39,189 nucleotides of DNA from a bacterium (GTDB lineage: Bacteria; Hydrothermota; 32-111): positions 1 through 39,189 of the forward strand of contig JAQVDU010000006.1 in the NCBI GenBank assembly GCA_028698175.1. Reading direction: 5' to 3'. A model generated the notes under the pieces. That model did not search any database. It saw only the letters and a list, made by a program, of their open reading frames with translations, and was not told the origin of the DNA. This document shows, one piece after another, positions 1 to 9,768 of this stretch. Numbering within the stretch: position 1 is the stretch's first letter; each line of letters starts with the position of its first letter. The position numbers and the translations under genes were made by a program.

Positions 1-1369
1 CAGACCGGCCAGGGCAAACAGGAAGGCAAATACGGCGGCATAACGCCATAAGAGTGACCAGCCTGGAAAAAGCGGCGGCAGCGCGGCAGTGCCTGGTGCC
101 GGAGCCTAAAACCTCAAGATATATTCTGTCGGCATTCTGAAGCATCTTTACGCGCTCTTCGCTCACCTCACCCAGAATTCTTATTCCGAGTCCGGGACCT
201 GGAAACGGATGCTTCATGAGAAGCTCTGAAGGCACATTCAGCTCCTGGCCGATCCTTCTCACTTCATCCTTGAAGAGCTCCTTCAATGGTTCAATCAGCT
301 TAAATTTCATGTTTTTCGGCAGTCCGCCCACATTGTGATGGGTCTTTATAACATGAGAAGGCCCCTTCTGCGACTGCGATTCTATTCTGTCCGGATATAT
401 CGTTCCCTGAACTAAAAACTTTGCATCCCTGTATGTTTTCGCTTTGGAAGCGAATACCTCGATGAAAGTGCGGCCTATTATCCTCCTCTTTTCCTCAGGG
501 TCTTCGACTTTGGAGAGTCTCTTCAGAAAAAGCTTTGATGAATCTACGTACTCAACGTCAAGATTAAGTTTTTTTCTGAGAATTTTCACAGTATCTCTAC
601 CTTCATTGAATCTGAGAAGGCCGGTGTCAATAAGGAAGCCCTTCAGATTCCTGCCTACAGCCCTCTTCACCAGAATCGAAGCGACCGTTGAATCGACTCC
701 TCCTGATATTTCGCTTATCACAATGGACTTTCCAGCCTCCTCTCTTATGCTTTTGACTGTCGATTCTACGAAGTTCGCGCTTGTCCAGTTTTGTTTCGCT
801 CTGCATATGAGAACTACAAAATTGTAAAGCATCCTTACTCCGAGCTCGCTGTGATGGACCTCCGGATGAAACTGAAATCCGTATAGGGGAAGCTTTGAAT
901 GCTTCATAGCCGCAATTTCGGAGTTTTCGCTTAATGCTATCTTCACAAATCCCTTTGGAGCGGTTCTCACCTTGTCTGAATGGGACATCCAGACTATGGA
1001 TTTGTTTTTTACTCCGCTGAATATCCTGTCTTTTGACAGTATTGAGAGTTCGCTTCTGCCGAACTCACGCATATGAGAATGAGCCACGTGCCCGCCGTTC
1101 TTGTGAGCCATCAGCTGCATTCCGTAGCATATTCCGAGTACGGGGATTCCCAGTGTGAAAATTTTCTCGGAAATCGTCGGACTCTTTTTGTCATAGACAG
1201 AATTCGGTCCGCCTGAGAGTATTATACCTGCTGTCTTTGAGAAATCTGTTTTTTCCGCGTTTTCAAAGCTCACAATCTCGGAGTAAACGTTCATTTCGCG
1301 CACTCTTCTCGCTATCAGCTGAGTATACTGGGAGCCGAAATCTACAACTGTAATTTTCTGGTGAGTCAT
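1..1369 (-). CDS. guaA: GMP synthase (glutamine-hydrolysing), partial; C-terminus truncated or replaced near nt 110
   Basis: My minus-strand translation from ATG at 1369: MTHQKITVVDFGSQYTQLIARRVREMNVYSEIVSF...GIILSGGPNSVYDKKSPT...GIPVLGICYGMQLMAHKNGG; later KHPFPGPGLGIRILGEVSEERVKMLQNADRIYLEVL. Class I GATase and GuaA C-terminal motifs. ATGA overlap with rpe. Confidence 0.95.
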   Translation of the reverse strand, partial: MTHQKITVVDFGSQYTQLIARRVREMNVYSEIVSFENAEKTDFSKTAGIILSGGPNSVYDKKSPTISEKIFTLGIPVLGICYGMQLMAHKNGGHVAHSHMREFGRSELSILSKDRIFSGVKNKSIVWMSHSDKVRTAPKGFVKIALSENSEIAAMKHSKLPLYGFQFHPEVHHSELGVRMLYNFVVLICRAKQNWTSANFVESTVKSIREEAGKSIVISEISGGVDSTVASILVKRAVGRNLKGFLIDTGLLRFNEGRDTVKILRKKLNLDVEYVDSSKLFLKRLSKVEDPEEKRRIIGRTFIEVFASKAKTYRDAKFLVQGTIYPDRIESQSQKGPSHVIKTHHNVGGLPKNMKFKLIEPLKELFKDEVRRIGQELNVPSELLMKHPFPGPGLGIRILGEVSEERVKMLQNADRIYLEVLGSGTRHCRAAAAFSRLVTLMALCRRICLPVCPGRS

Positions 1370-2010
1370 TTTACCATTCCTTCAATTTTATTTTTCATGT
1401 TTTTTCCTTTAAACAGGTACGAACCTGAAACGATCCATTCCGCCCCCGCCTCAATCGCCATCCTCCCAGTCTTTTCATTTATTCCTCCGTCGATTTCAAT
1501 TTTGAAATCATAGTTCTTCTGAAGAGCTTTCAAACGCTTCAGCTTTGAAAGAACGCTTTTAATAAAGCTCTGGCCTGCGAATCCGGGGAATACGGACATC
1601 AGCAGCACGTAATCGGCATTATTTAAGTATTTCAGAATGGTCTTTTCGTTTACGTCCGGATTTACAGCAAGACCGGCCTTTGACCCCATTGCTCTGATTC
1701 TCTTCAAGAGAGAGACGGGATTTGAAGAGGTCTCCGGATGAAACGACACAAGGTCAGCTCCTGCCTTTACGAAGAGAGGCGCGTACTTGTCCGGATTTGC
1801 AACCATCAGATGCGCATCTATCTTTTTCCTGGTTAAAGGCCTTAAATTTTCAAGGAAGACAGGTCCGAAAGTGATGTTCTCCACGAAAGCCCCGTCCATA
1901 ACGTCAAGATGGAGCATTTTCACTTCAGCAGGGATGCTCTTCAGGCTGACCCTCATGCAGGAGAGGTCCATAGAAAGAAGGGAGGGAATGATTTGAACGT
2001 CTCTCTTCAT
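1366..2010 (-). CDS. rpe: Ribulose-phosphate 3-epimerase
   Basis: IIPSLLSMDLSCM..., LHLDVMDGAFVENITFGP, DAHLMVANPD, EIDGGINEKT, GAEWIVSGSYLF motifs. Confidence 0.95.
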   Translation of the reverse strand: MKRDVQIIPSLLSMDLSCMRVSLKSIPAEVKMLHLDVMDGAFVENITFGPVFLENLRPLTRKKIDAHLMVANPDKYAPLFVKAGADLVSFHPETSSNPVSLLKRIRAMGSKAGLAVNPDVNEKTILKYLNNADYVLLMSVFPGFAGQSFIKSVLSKLKRLKALQKNYDFKIEIDGGINEKTGRMAIEAGAEWIVSGSYLFKGKNMKNKIEGMVK

Positions 2011-2831
2011 TCCGGAACCTGTATTTTGAATTTAATGGTGTCTTGTTTTTTCACATACTCGCCGGAGTCCGGATACTGCGCAATAACCGCGCTTCTCAGG
2101 ATGCTCGCCTTGACCGAGTCATAGATGAAAGGAACAAGCTTTAAGGATTTAGCAAGGGAAACGGCTGAATCCGCGGACATGTTCACGTACTTTCCGACAA
2201 AAACGTAATTGTTCTTCTTTCCCCTTGATACGTTGACAGTGACCGTGGATCCCTTGGGGATAAAGCTGTTGAAGGGAGGCTCAGTGCCCATGACTATGTT
2301 TTCATCAAGGTCCTCGCAAAAATCGAAGTTGGTGTCATTCACAGTGAATCCGGCTCTTGTGAGAGCGTCTATCGCATTCGAAATGTGAAGACCGTAAACC
2401 TTCGGTATCTGTATTTTCTCGGAGCCGAGGGAGACTATCACTTCCACGACCTTATAAAATTTTATGTTTGTAAAAGGCAGCGGATTTTGGGATATCACAA
2501 GGCCGGAGGATATCTTTTCGGAATACTCTTCTCCCGCTATCCTCAGGTCAAGCCCCCGCACCTCAAGCTCAGTCCTCGCCTTTTTTATGGTGAGACCGGT
2601 AATGTCGGGAACAGAGAGCTCATTTGATTTGCCCATCATCATTGGCATCACTATGTACGCTATTATAACACCGAGAACCACGGATATCAGGGCAAGCATT
2701 ATAAGAGCAAGACCGTATCTGTGGCCCTGTTCGAATACGTTCAGCTTTTTTATTGAATCGGCTGAGTCTTTTACTGCCGCACCTGGCTTCTTGAAGAAGC
2801 CAATGTTTACTTTCTTTCCGTGTTCATCCAT
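2007..2831 (-). CDS. PASTA-domain membrane protein (no kinase domain)
   Basis: One N-terminal TM segment, then PASTA-like repeats (VPDITGLTIKKARTELEVRGLDLRI..., IPKVYGLHISNAIDALTRAGF...). Confidence 0.88.
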   Translation of the reverse strand: MDEHGKKVNIGFFKKPGAAVKDSADSIKKLNVFEQGHRYGLALIMLALISVVLGVIIAYIVMPMMMGKSNELSVPDITGLTIKKARTELEVRGLDLRIAGEEYSEKISSGLVISQNPLPFTNIKFYKVVEVIVSLGSEKIQIPKVYGLHISNAIDALTRAGFTVNDTNFDFCEDLDENIVMGTEPPFNSFIPKGSTVTVNVSRGKKNNYVFVGKYVNMSADSAVSLAKSLKLVPFIYDSVKASILRSAVIAQYPDSGEYVKKQDTIKFKIQVPE

Positions 2832-3601
2832 ATTTTGACACCCGTACCCTTCTTTATTTTTACTCCCGGCTCAGGCGACTGCTTCACCACTATGTCAAAC
2901 GGAAGCTCTGTATCCGTCATATTTATCACCTCATCCACGGTGAGTCCTGCGGAACGAATCTTCTCAAGCGCATCCGCTTTTGTCAAAGAATTGACGTTAG
3001 GCATTGCCACAGATACTGTGCCCTTCGACACTGTAATATTTACAGAGGAGCCCTCCGCCATTTCGGTTCCCCCCTCAGGAACTGTTGACACCACAACGTC
3101 CGTTCTGTATTTTTCATTGTCCACGTACCCTACGTTTCCAATCTTCAGCCTGAGCTTGATTATCTCCCTCTTCACCTCGTCCACGTTGAGTCCTGTGAAA
3201 TAGGGCAGTATGACAAGCTTCGCTTCCTTCTGAACAGTGTCCTGATTTATCGGTTCAATCTCCTTTCCCGCGCTTATTACAACGCTCACAGAGGAGCCCT
3301 TCAGAACCATTGCGCCTGCGATAGGGCTCTGGGAGAGAATAACCCCCTTCTCCTCTGTTTCGCTTGTCTTTTCAGATTCCACGAACATTGTCAGGCCTTT
3401 ATTCTCAAGGAAGAGCTTCGCCCTCTCATACCCGTTTCCCTCTATGAGGGGAACTTCTACCTTCGTCTCTTCCGCCTGTTTTTCCGCAGACGGTTTAATA
3501 AGCGGAGCGATGAACACAATTGTCGCCAGAGAGACGACTATTGATATTATCAGCGACACTATGACTGATATTCCTATTATTTTTCCCGTATTGTCAAACA
3601 T
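2807..3601 (-). CDS. PASTA-domain membrane protein (no kinase domain)
   Basis: N-terminal TM plus three PASTA-like repeats (VPLIEGNGYERAKLFLENKGL..., LPYFTGLNVDEVKREIIKLRLKIG..., MPNVNSLTKADALEKIRSAGLTV). Second Met at 3601 has the better SD (AGGAGGTGAAG). Confidence 0.88.
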   Translation of the reverse strand: MFDNTGKIIGISVIVSLIISIVVSLATIVFIAPLIKPSAEKQAEETKVEVPLIEGNGYERAKLFLENKGLTMFVESEKTSETEEKGVILSQSPIAGAMVLKGSSVSVVISAGKEIEPINQDTVQKEAKLVILPYFTGLNVDEVKREIIKLRLKIGNVGYVDNEKYRTDVVVSTVPEGGTEMAEGSSVNITVSKGTVSVAMPNVNSLTKADALEKIRSAGLTVDEVINMTDTELPFDIVVKQSPEPGVKIKKGTGVKIWMNTERK

Positions 3602-4772
3602 CTTCACCTCCTGATTTTCTTAGTAGGACTCCGTAACCGCCGTTAAAGGGCATTCCGAAAGAAAAGAACTGGGAATAAACTTTATAGTCGGAGTTTGATT
3701 TAATGAACTCTTCCGCGATCTCCTGATTCTCCGCGTTGAGAATAGAGCATGTCATATATAAAAGAGAGCCGCCGTCCTTAACGTACTCGTCAGCCTTCTT
3801 AAGCATTGAAAGCTGCGTCTCCCTTAGGGTCTCGAGTTTCTTTTTGTAATTGTATTTCACATCCGGATTCTTTCTTATTGTTCCCGTGGCTGTGCATGGT
3901 GCATCCACTATCACAAGGTCAAAGACCTTTCCAAGGTCAGATTTCAGAAGGTCGACAGTCTCCGTCTTTATTCCGGTCAGTTTCAGCCTTTCGACATTCT
4001 CTTTCATCCTCTCTATTCTTCTGCCGTCTTTGTCAATGGCTGTGATTTTTGCGCTTTTGACGAATGATTTGAGAAGGAATGATTTTCCTCCGGGAGCGGC
4101 GCAGCAGTCCAAAACGGTTTTAATGTGCTCCATCTGAAGGAATCTGAAAATGTTGAGATAGACAGGGTCAAGAATGTACTCATGCGAAGTCAAACGGTCG
4201 CCCGGCAGAAACTCCCTGTACTCTCCGGTCTCGATATTGAAAGCGTGGGTCTGCGGCTTCTCATTATAGAATTTCATCAGCTGTACCGCTCTATCCTTTC
4301 CGACCTCGGAGATGAGGTATTCGACAAAATGCTGGGGAAAGGAGTAAGTAAACGATATCGACTGCTTGTCTGCGTCTCCCGGGATCTCGAGTTTTGAGCT
4401 GTTCCTTAAAAACTCCCTCAAAGCCCAGTTGACGAACTTATCCTGATTCTTAAGCTTCTCCTTTGCTATGTCCACTATGGAGGAGAGAACCGCATAATCC
4501 TTGTGCTTCATGAATACTATTTCGTAAACAGCCATTCTAAGAAGATGTTTCGCCTTTTTAAAGACATTGGTCATCTCCTTCCCTGTCGCCTGCATGAAAA
4601 AACAATCAAGCAGAAGCTTGTTGCGCGCTACTCCGTAGGCAAGTTCCTTGACAAAGTCGGATTCATGTTTTGTTTTTCCTTCGACAAATTTTTCGTATGA
4701 CTCCTTGAGGGATACTCCCTTGTCAAATACCTCCTCAAGCACCATGTATGTTGTCAGCCTTCTCTTTTCCAT
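3594..4772 (-). CDS. rsmB: 16S rRNA (cytosine-C5)-methyltransferase, RsmB/Sun family
   Basis: NusB-like N-terminus; VLDCCAAPGGKSFLL, VDAPCTATGTIRKNPD, YMTCSI motifs. Confidence 0.92.
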   Translation of the reverse strand: MEKRRLTTYMVLEEVFDKGVSLKESYEKFVEGKTKHESDFVKELAYGVARNKLLLDCFFMQATGKEMTNVFKKAKHLLRMAVYEIVFMKHKDYAVLSSIVDIAKEKLKNQDKFVNWALREFLRNSSKLEIPGDADKQSISFTYSFPQHFVEYLISEVGKDRAVQLMKFYNEKPQTHAFNIETGEYREFLPGDRLTSHEYILDPVYLNIFRFLQMEHIKTVLDCCAAPGGKSFLLKSFVKSAKITAIDKDGRRIERMKENVERLKLTGIKTETVDLLKSDLGKVFDLVIVDAPCTATGTIRKNPDVKYNYKKKLETLRETQLSMLKKADEYVKDGGSLLYMTCSILNAENQEIAEEFIKSNSDYKVYSQFFSFGMPFNGGYGVLLRKSGGEDV

Positions 4773-6097
4773 TTGACTCCTTCCTTCGAATCGTTCAGCA
4801 CTATTCCCATCTCCTTCAGTCTGTCCCGTATCAGGTCGGAGAGGGCGAAGTTCCTGGCCTTGCGCGCATCCTCCCTGACCTCAATCAGAAGTTCGACAAG
4901 ACCTTTGTCGTTTGAAGCGGCCTCTTTCTTCTCGCTTTTGAATCCGAGAGCAAACAGCATCATTCCTATTTCCGCCCTTAGTTCTTTCTTTTCAGAGCAT
5001 CCTTCCGCGTTTATTTCGTTAACCGCGTCAAATATCACTCCCAATGCCTGCGGAGTGTTGAAATCGTCGAAGAGCGCTTCCTTGAATTTTTCATAGTATT
5101 TTCCGGCAGACGAAGAGGCGGTCTCTCCGTCCAATGCGTTAGCTATCCTTGAATATGCGGATTTTGCCTCGTCAAGCCTTTCTGGAGAGAATTCTATAAC
5201 CTTTCTGTAATGCGTCTTCATGAGATATAGCCTCACGACGTCCGGGCTCCAGCGGGATAGTATCCCCTTCACCTTGGAGTCATTGCCCACCGATTTTGAC
5301 ATCTTCTCTCCGTTTCTGTTGACCATTCCGTTGTGTATCCAGAAGTTTGCGAAAAGCTTTCCTGTGGCGCATTCGCTCTGGGCTATCTCGTTTTCATGGT
5401 GAGGGAAAATGAGGTCCTCTCCGCCGGTATGTATGTCGAATGTCTCGCCGAGATACTTCATGGACATTGCAGAGCACTCTATGTGCCACCCCGGGCGCCC
5501 CTTTCCGAACGGCGAGTGCCAGTAGGGTTCATTGTCCTTAGCTCCTTTCCAGAGAACAAAGTCAAGCGGGTTCTCCTTCTTTTCGTTTATCTCTATTCTC
5601 TTTCCTTCGATGAGTTCATCTGTCTTCTTCTTGGAGAGCTTGCCGTATCCGTCGAATTTTGATACGCTGAAAAATACGTCGCCTTCTGATTTGTATGCGT
5701 ATCCCTTCTCTATCAGTTTTTCTATGAACTCTACAATCTCCTGAATGTGCCCCGTTGCCCTGGGGTAGACGTCAAAAGGAAGCGCATTCATTATTGCTGC
5801 GAATCTCATGAATTCGTCTATATTTCTCTGGGAGAGTATTCTGTAATCCTCGCCGCCTCGCATCTTCTCGATAAGCTTGTCGTCGATGTCTGTAAAGTTG
5901 TATACGGAGAATACCCTGTACCCTCCGAGAGCCATTGTCCTTTTTATAATGTCGGCGGTAACCAGAGCCCTCAGATGTCCGAGGTGCGGAGTGTCCTGCA
6001 CTGTCATTCCGCATGTATACATTCTCACTGTATTGTCGGATGACACCGGGCTGAAGTCCCTGCTCTCGCTCTTCAGGGTATCGTATATTCTTATCAT
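4754..6097 (-). CDS. cysS: Cysteinyl-tRNA synthetase
   Basis: [20 protein letters not shown] (HIGH region), [29 protein letters not shown] (KMSKS). Confidence 0.96.
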   Translation of the reverse strand: MIRIYDTLKSESRDFSPVSSDNTVRMYTCGMTVQDTPHLGHLRALVTADIIKRTMALGGYRVFSVYNFTDIDDKLIEKMRGGEDYRILSQRNIDEFMRFAAIMNALPFDVYPRATGHIQEIVEFIEKLIEKGYAYKSEGDVFFSVSKFDGYGKLSKKKTDELIEGKRIEINEKKENPLDFVLWKGAKDNEPYWHSPFGKGRPGWHIECSAMSMKYLGETFDIHTGGEDLIFPHHENEIAQSECATGKLFANFWIHNGMVNRNGEKMSKSVGNDSKVKGILSRWSPDVVRLYLMKTHYRKVIEFSPERLDEAKSAYSRIANALDGETASSSAGKYYEKFKEALFDDFNTPQALGVIFDAVNEINAEGCSEKKELRAEIGMMLFALGFKSEKKEAASNDKGLVELLIEVREDARKARNFALSDLIRDRLKEMGIVLNDSKEGVKWKREG

Positions 6098-6540
6098 GCC
6101 TTTTCCCTGTCAACAATCGCCGCAGTCAGCTCCCCTTCGCATACAACCTTTCCGTCGACAAAAGCTTTTGCCTCAAGGACGAACATATTGCCTTTATGCT
6201 CCAGAAGAGTGCATTCGTTTCTCAGCACGTCTCCGGGCACTACAGGTCTGCGAAATTTCACCTTGTCTATCTTGACAAAATAGGGGACCTTCTTTTCGAG
6301 GTCGTCCACGTGAATCAGAAGAAACATAGCGCCTGTCTGCGCGAGAGATTCTATTATCAGGACGCCGGGCATAATCGGGTGTCCGGGGTAATGCCCCTGG
6401 AAGAACTGCTCGTTTATTGTCACGCACTTTATGCCGATTACCCTTTTGTCGTTCATTTCGATTATTCTGTCCACAAGAAGCATCGGATATCTGTGCGGGA
6501 GAACCTCCATTATTCTGTTGATGTCCATGTTGGAATGCAT
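6094..6540 (-). CDS. fabZ: 3-hydroxyacyl-[ACP] dehydratase FabZ
   Basis: MEVLPHRYPMLLVDRI..., GHYPGHPIMPGVLIIESLAQTGA motifs. Confidence 0.95.
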   Translation of the reverse strand: MHSNMDINRIMEVLPHRYPMLLVDRIIEMNDKRVIGIKCVTINEQFFQGHYPGHPIMPGVLIIESLAQTGAMFLLIHVDDLEKKVPYFVKIDKVKFRRPVVPGDVLRNECTLLEHKGNMFVLEAKAFVDGKVVCEGELTAAIVDREKA

Positions 6541-6547
6541 TTTAACC

Positions 6548-7486
6548 TCACTTTTCCATATAAGTTTTTATTTCAGTCAGAATTTCGGAAGCAACTGCGT
6601 TGAAATCAAGGGCTGAAGAACCCTCTCTGTCGATGTTGAGAACCTCGTTCTTCATCTTCATTGAATAGAGTTTGACGTTTATTATTATTCTGCTTCCGGA
6701 CATTTTTATTCTGCCTGTCATTGAATAATCCGCATTTAGGGCTGTTCCGTAGTTTATCGCATCCATCGGCTTCATATCCTCAATATTGGTTATCCCGGCC
6801 TTTCTCAGGTAATCATTCACATCCTTTATGTTTACCGGTTCTACCTTGTTCTCGACTTTTAGGGACGTGTAGAGAGTCTTTGCGAGCTTTATGTGATACT
6901 GCTCGTTTCTCGTCTCTTTGTCCTCAGGCACAAAATCGAATACAATGTACTTTTTTATTGCCGCTACAGGAACGAAAAACTCCTTGTTAAGCTCGTCCAG
7001 CACCCTATCCGTAAGGTCTGCGTCCTTCTTTGCATAGAGTATGTTTCCGTCTGCGAAATCAACTATAATCGTGTATCCCTCTTCGTCTCCTATCTTTTTA
7101 ATGATGCTTGATATCTTGTCAGCAACCGGCTTGAGCATCTGCTTATTGATGGTCGTAGATTTTCCGTTCTCTCCGAATATCTCTTCGATGAATTTATTCA
7201 GCTTGTCTCTCTTCTGCGAAATCTCCTGCTGTTTGCGCATTTTTGCATCTTCTGAGAGCATCGCCTCCTGATCCTTGTAAGTGAGTTCAAGCTCAGAGAG
7301 CTCATTCTGCATCTCTCCCATCTGCTTGTTCCACTCTGTCAGTTCCTTGTCAATCTCCCTGTTGATGTCCTCAATTCCCCTGTACCTCTGAAAAATCGTC
7401 TGCGAATTGATGTATCCGAATTTTTCTGCGCTGAGAGAGAAAAAAGAAAGAAGCAGAAAAATCACAATATAAATTTTTCTTTTCAT
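6548..7486 (-). CDS. Skp/OmpH-like periplasmic chaperone with an extra C-terminal domain
   Basis: Signal peptide, FGYINSQTIFQRYRGIEDI... coiled coil typical of Skp/OmpH, then about 130 aa including NYGTALNADYSMTGRIKMSGSRIIINVKLYS. Adjacent to bamA. Confidence 0.85.
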   Translation of the reverse strand: MKRKIYIVIFLLLSFFSLSAEKFGYINSQTIFQRYRGIEDINREIDKELTEWNKQMGEMQNELSELELTYKDQEAMLSEDAKMRKQQEISQKRDKLNKFIEEIFGENGKSTTINKQMLKPVADKISSIIKKIGDEEGYTIIVDFADGNILYAKKDADLTDRVLDELNKEFFVPVAAIKKYIVFDFVPEDKETRNEQYHIKLAKTLYTSLKVENKVEPVNIKDVNDYLRKAGITNIEDMKPMDAINYGTALNADYSMTGRIKMSGSRIIINVKLYSMKMKNEVLNIDREGSSALDFNAVASEILTEIKTYMEK

Positions 7487-7494
7487 AAATTCTC

Positions 7495-9768
7495 CTAGAA
7501 GGATGTTCCCACCTGGAAGTGCGGCTCCCAGTTCATTCCGTAGCCGTTCGGCGTCTTTTGGAATCCGTAGCCGAGGTCGATCCCCATGACTCCGACCATC
7601 GGTATTTCAATCCTCACTCCCACTCCTGTGCCGTGGTAGAGTGTTTTGAATCTGTCGGAGAGCGCTTCAGTCATGTTTTCATAGGCATTTCCCACATCGT
7701 AGAACATCAGCATGTATGCCTGTTCATTGAGCTTGAGGCGGAGCTCGAGATTGGAAAGAACCGCGCCCCTGCCTCCGATGACATAGCCGTCAATATCAGA
7801 GCCGATGGAACGGTCTGGATAGCCCCTTATGCCCCACGTGCCCACTCCTCCGAAGACGAACCTTTCCGTGAAGGGAACATTGTTAGGGTCGTCGTATGAG
7901 TCAACCACTCCGAACGCCGCCCTTCCCATGAACGTGAACTTCCAGAATAGGTGCTGATAGAATCTGAGGTCAGTCGTTATCTTGAAGTAATCCTTTCCTC
8001 CGCCGAGGATACCTCCCGCGAAGGATGTGTAAAGACCCATCATCTGCCCTGATTCCGGGAAGAATGAGTGGTTTCGCGAATCCCTCACTAAATACGGAGA
8101 GATCTCCGAGAGCATCTCCTTTTCGCCGAGCTGGCTTAATATGAGGGAGTCAAGCAGATCCTCGTAAAGAGTGTCAACGTAGGTATAGACCTGCTCAAGC
8201 TTGTATTTTGTGTAGAACTTTGTCATAAGGCGTTCAGAGAGAAGAAGGCCTGTTGTTACAGACCCTCCGATTCTCTGGTCATAGTAGTAGGTTTTGTCGC
8301 TCGTCTTATAGTAGATTTCCGACCCTGCCATTACCGGATATCCCATCAGATAGGGTTCAGTGAATCCGAAAGAGAAGTTTGTGACCGAAGCTCCCTTCTC
8401 CACGAGAAGCGAAGTGACAAGGCCCTTTCCGAGAAGATTTGTTATTTTTATAGTCACGTTTCCGGTCAGGCCGTCAGCCTGATTGTATGAGCCGCCTATG
8501 TTGAACTCGCCTGTCTGCTTCTCCTTCACCTTGAACGTCAGGTCTATTTTGGAAGGGTCGTCGGTGGGAATCGGATTTATCTGTACGTCCTCAAAGAATC
8601 CCGACCTGAAGAGGTTGGAGTGGGAGAGAACAAGGTCATTCCTCTTGAAGACCTCTCCCGGCTTTGAGATTATCTCCCGTCGTATGACGGCATCCTCTGT
8701 CTTTTCGTTTCCCTCTATTATTATGTCATTTATGTACGCAAGGCTGTTTTCCGTGATGTTAAGCTTCACCTTCATTGTGTCGCCCGCCCTCTCATTCTCA
8801 TTCCTCACATTTACGTGAATGTATCCCCTGTCCATGTAGTACTCATAGATGGCTGATATGGATTTGTCCAGAAGAGTTTTGGAGAACGGCATGTTTTTTT
8901 TGAATGCTATGCGGCGTTCAATCTCTCTGTCTCCAGCCACTGTGTTGCCTGCAAAGGTAGTCTCTCCGAATATGAATCTCTGGTTCTGGGTAACGTAAAT
9001 GTTTATGAACATGAACTTGTTGTCGTATGAATATTTGAAAACCGTTGAGTCAAGGGTCGCATCAGGATACCCGTTGTCCATTATGGCCGCCAGTATAATT
9101 TTCTTGTCCTCTTCGAAGTCGTTTTCCTTGAACAAACCGTCCTGCAGAAAGCCCTTCTCCTTGGTCTTCATCATCGACTTTATTTTGTTGTCCGTTATTT
9201 TGAAGTTTCCGAATATTTCAATCTTCTTTATTCTCACAGATTCATTCTCTTTTATCCAGTAGTAAAGGTTGACGCTGTTATCATCAGATACGTCCCCGAT
9301 TGAATCGGTTATCTCCACGTTGAGAAATCCTTTTTTATGGTAGTAATCCTTTATTCCGTTGGTCACTTTGAATCTCGCGTATTCGCTTAAAAACTCTCCG
9401 CTCTGAACTTCAAGAGAGTCGAGTATCTCCTTCTCCTTTATCTTTTTATTGCCTTTGAGAATTATCTTTCCTATGCGGCCGTTCTCCTTCACCTTTATCA
9501 TAAGTGAAGTTCCGTACTGGCCGCTTGACGGCTCCACCTCAATCTGATAATAAAATCCTGTGGCATAGAGGTTCTTTATCGCCTGTTTCACGTCATCGCT
9601 TGTCAGCTTCATTCCCACTGATAGGCCTGACCTGACAATAATGAATTCGGATGACGTGAGATTCTCTCCCTCCACCAGAATGTCATATACTCTTTCTGTT
9701 ATGACCTCCTGCGAAAATGCGATTTGGAAAAACAAAAACAGAGTGGCCGCAGTAAGAATCCTTTTCAA
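7495..9768 (-). CDS. bamA: Outer membrane protein assembly factor BamA (POTRA repeats plus Omp85 barrel)
   Basis: Signal peptide, several POTRA-like repeats (KIILKGNKKIKEKEIL..., IIIEGNEKTEDAVIRREI), barrel with FGGVGTWGIRGYPDRSIG, C-terminal FQVGTSF. Confidence 0.94.
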   Translation of the reverse strand: MKRILTAATLFLFFQIAFSQEVITERVYDILVEGENLTSSEFIIVRSGLSVGMKLTSDDVKQAIKNLYATGFYYQIEVEPSSGQYGTSLMIKVKENGRIGKIILKGNKKIKEKEILDSLEVQSGEFLSEYARFKVTNGIKDYYHKKGFLNVEITDSIGDVSDDNSVNLYYWIKENESVRIKKIEIFGNFKITDNKIKSMMKTKEKGFLQDGLFKENDFEEDKKIILAAIMDNGYPDATLDSTVFKYSYDNKFMFINIYVTQNQRFIFGETTFAGNTVAGDREIERRIAFKKNMPFSKTLLDKSISAIYEYYMDRGYIHVNVRNENERAGDTMKVKLNITENSLAYINDIIIEGNEKTEDAVIRREIISKPGEVFKRNDLVLSHSNLFRSGFFEDVQINPIPTDDPSKIDLTFKVKEKQTGEFNIGGSYNQADGLTGNVTIKITNLLGKGLVTSLLVEKGASVTNFSFGFTEPYLMGYPVMAGSEIYYKTSDKTYYYDQRIGGSVTTGLLLSERLMTKFYTKYKLEQVYTYVDTLYEDLLDSLILSQLGEKEMLSEISPYLVRDSRNHSFFPESGQMMGLYTSFAGGILGGGKDYFKITTDLRFYQHLFWKFTFMGRAAFGVVDSYDDPNNVPFTERFVFGGVGTWGIRGYPDRSIGSDIDGYVIGGRGAVLSNLELRLKLNEQAYMLMFYDVGNAYENMTEALSDRFKTLYHGTGVGVRIEIPMVGVMGIDLGYGFQKTPNGYGMNWEPHFQVGTSF

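Noticed and set aside
444-827. 127-aa plus-strand ORF in the track
   Set aside because: Lies antisense within guaA; no recognisable protein features, and guaA is strongly supported on the minus strand.
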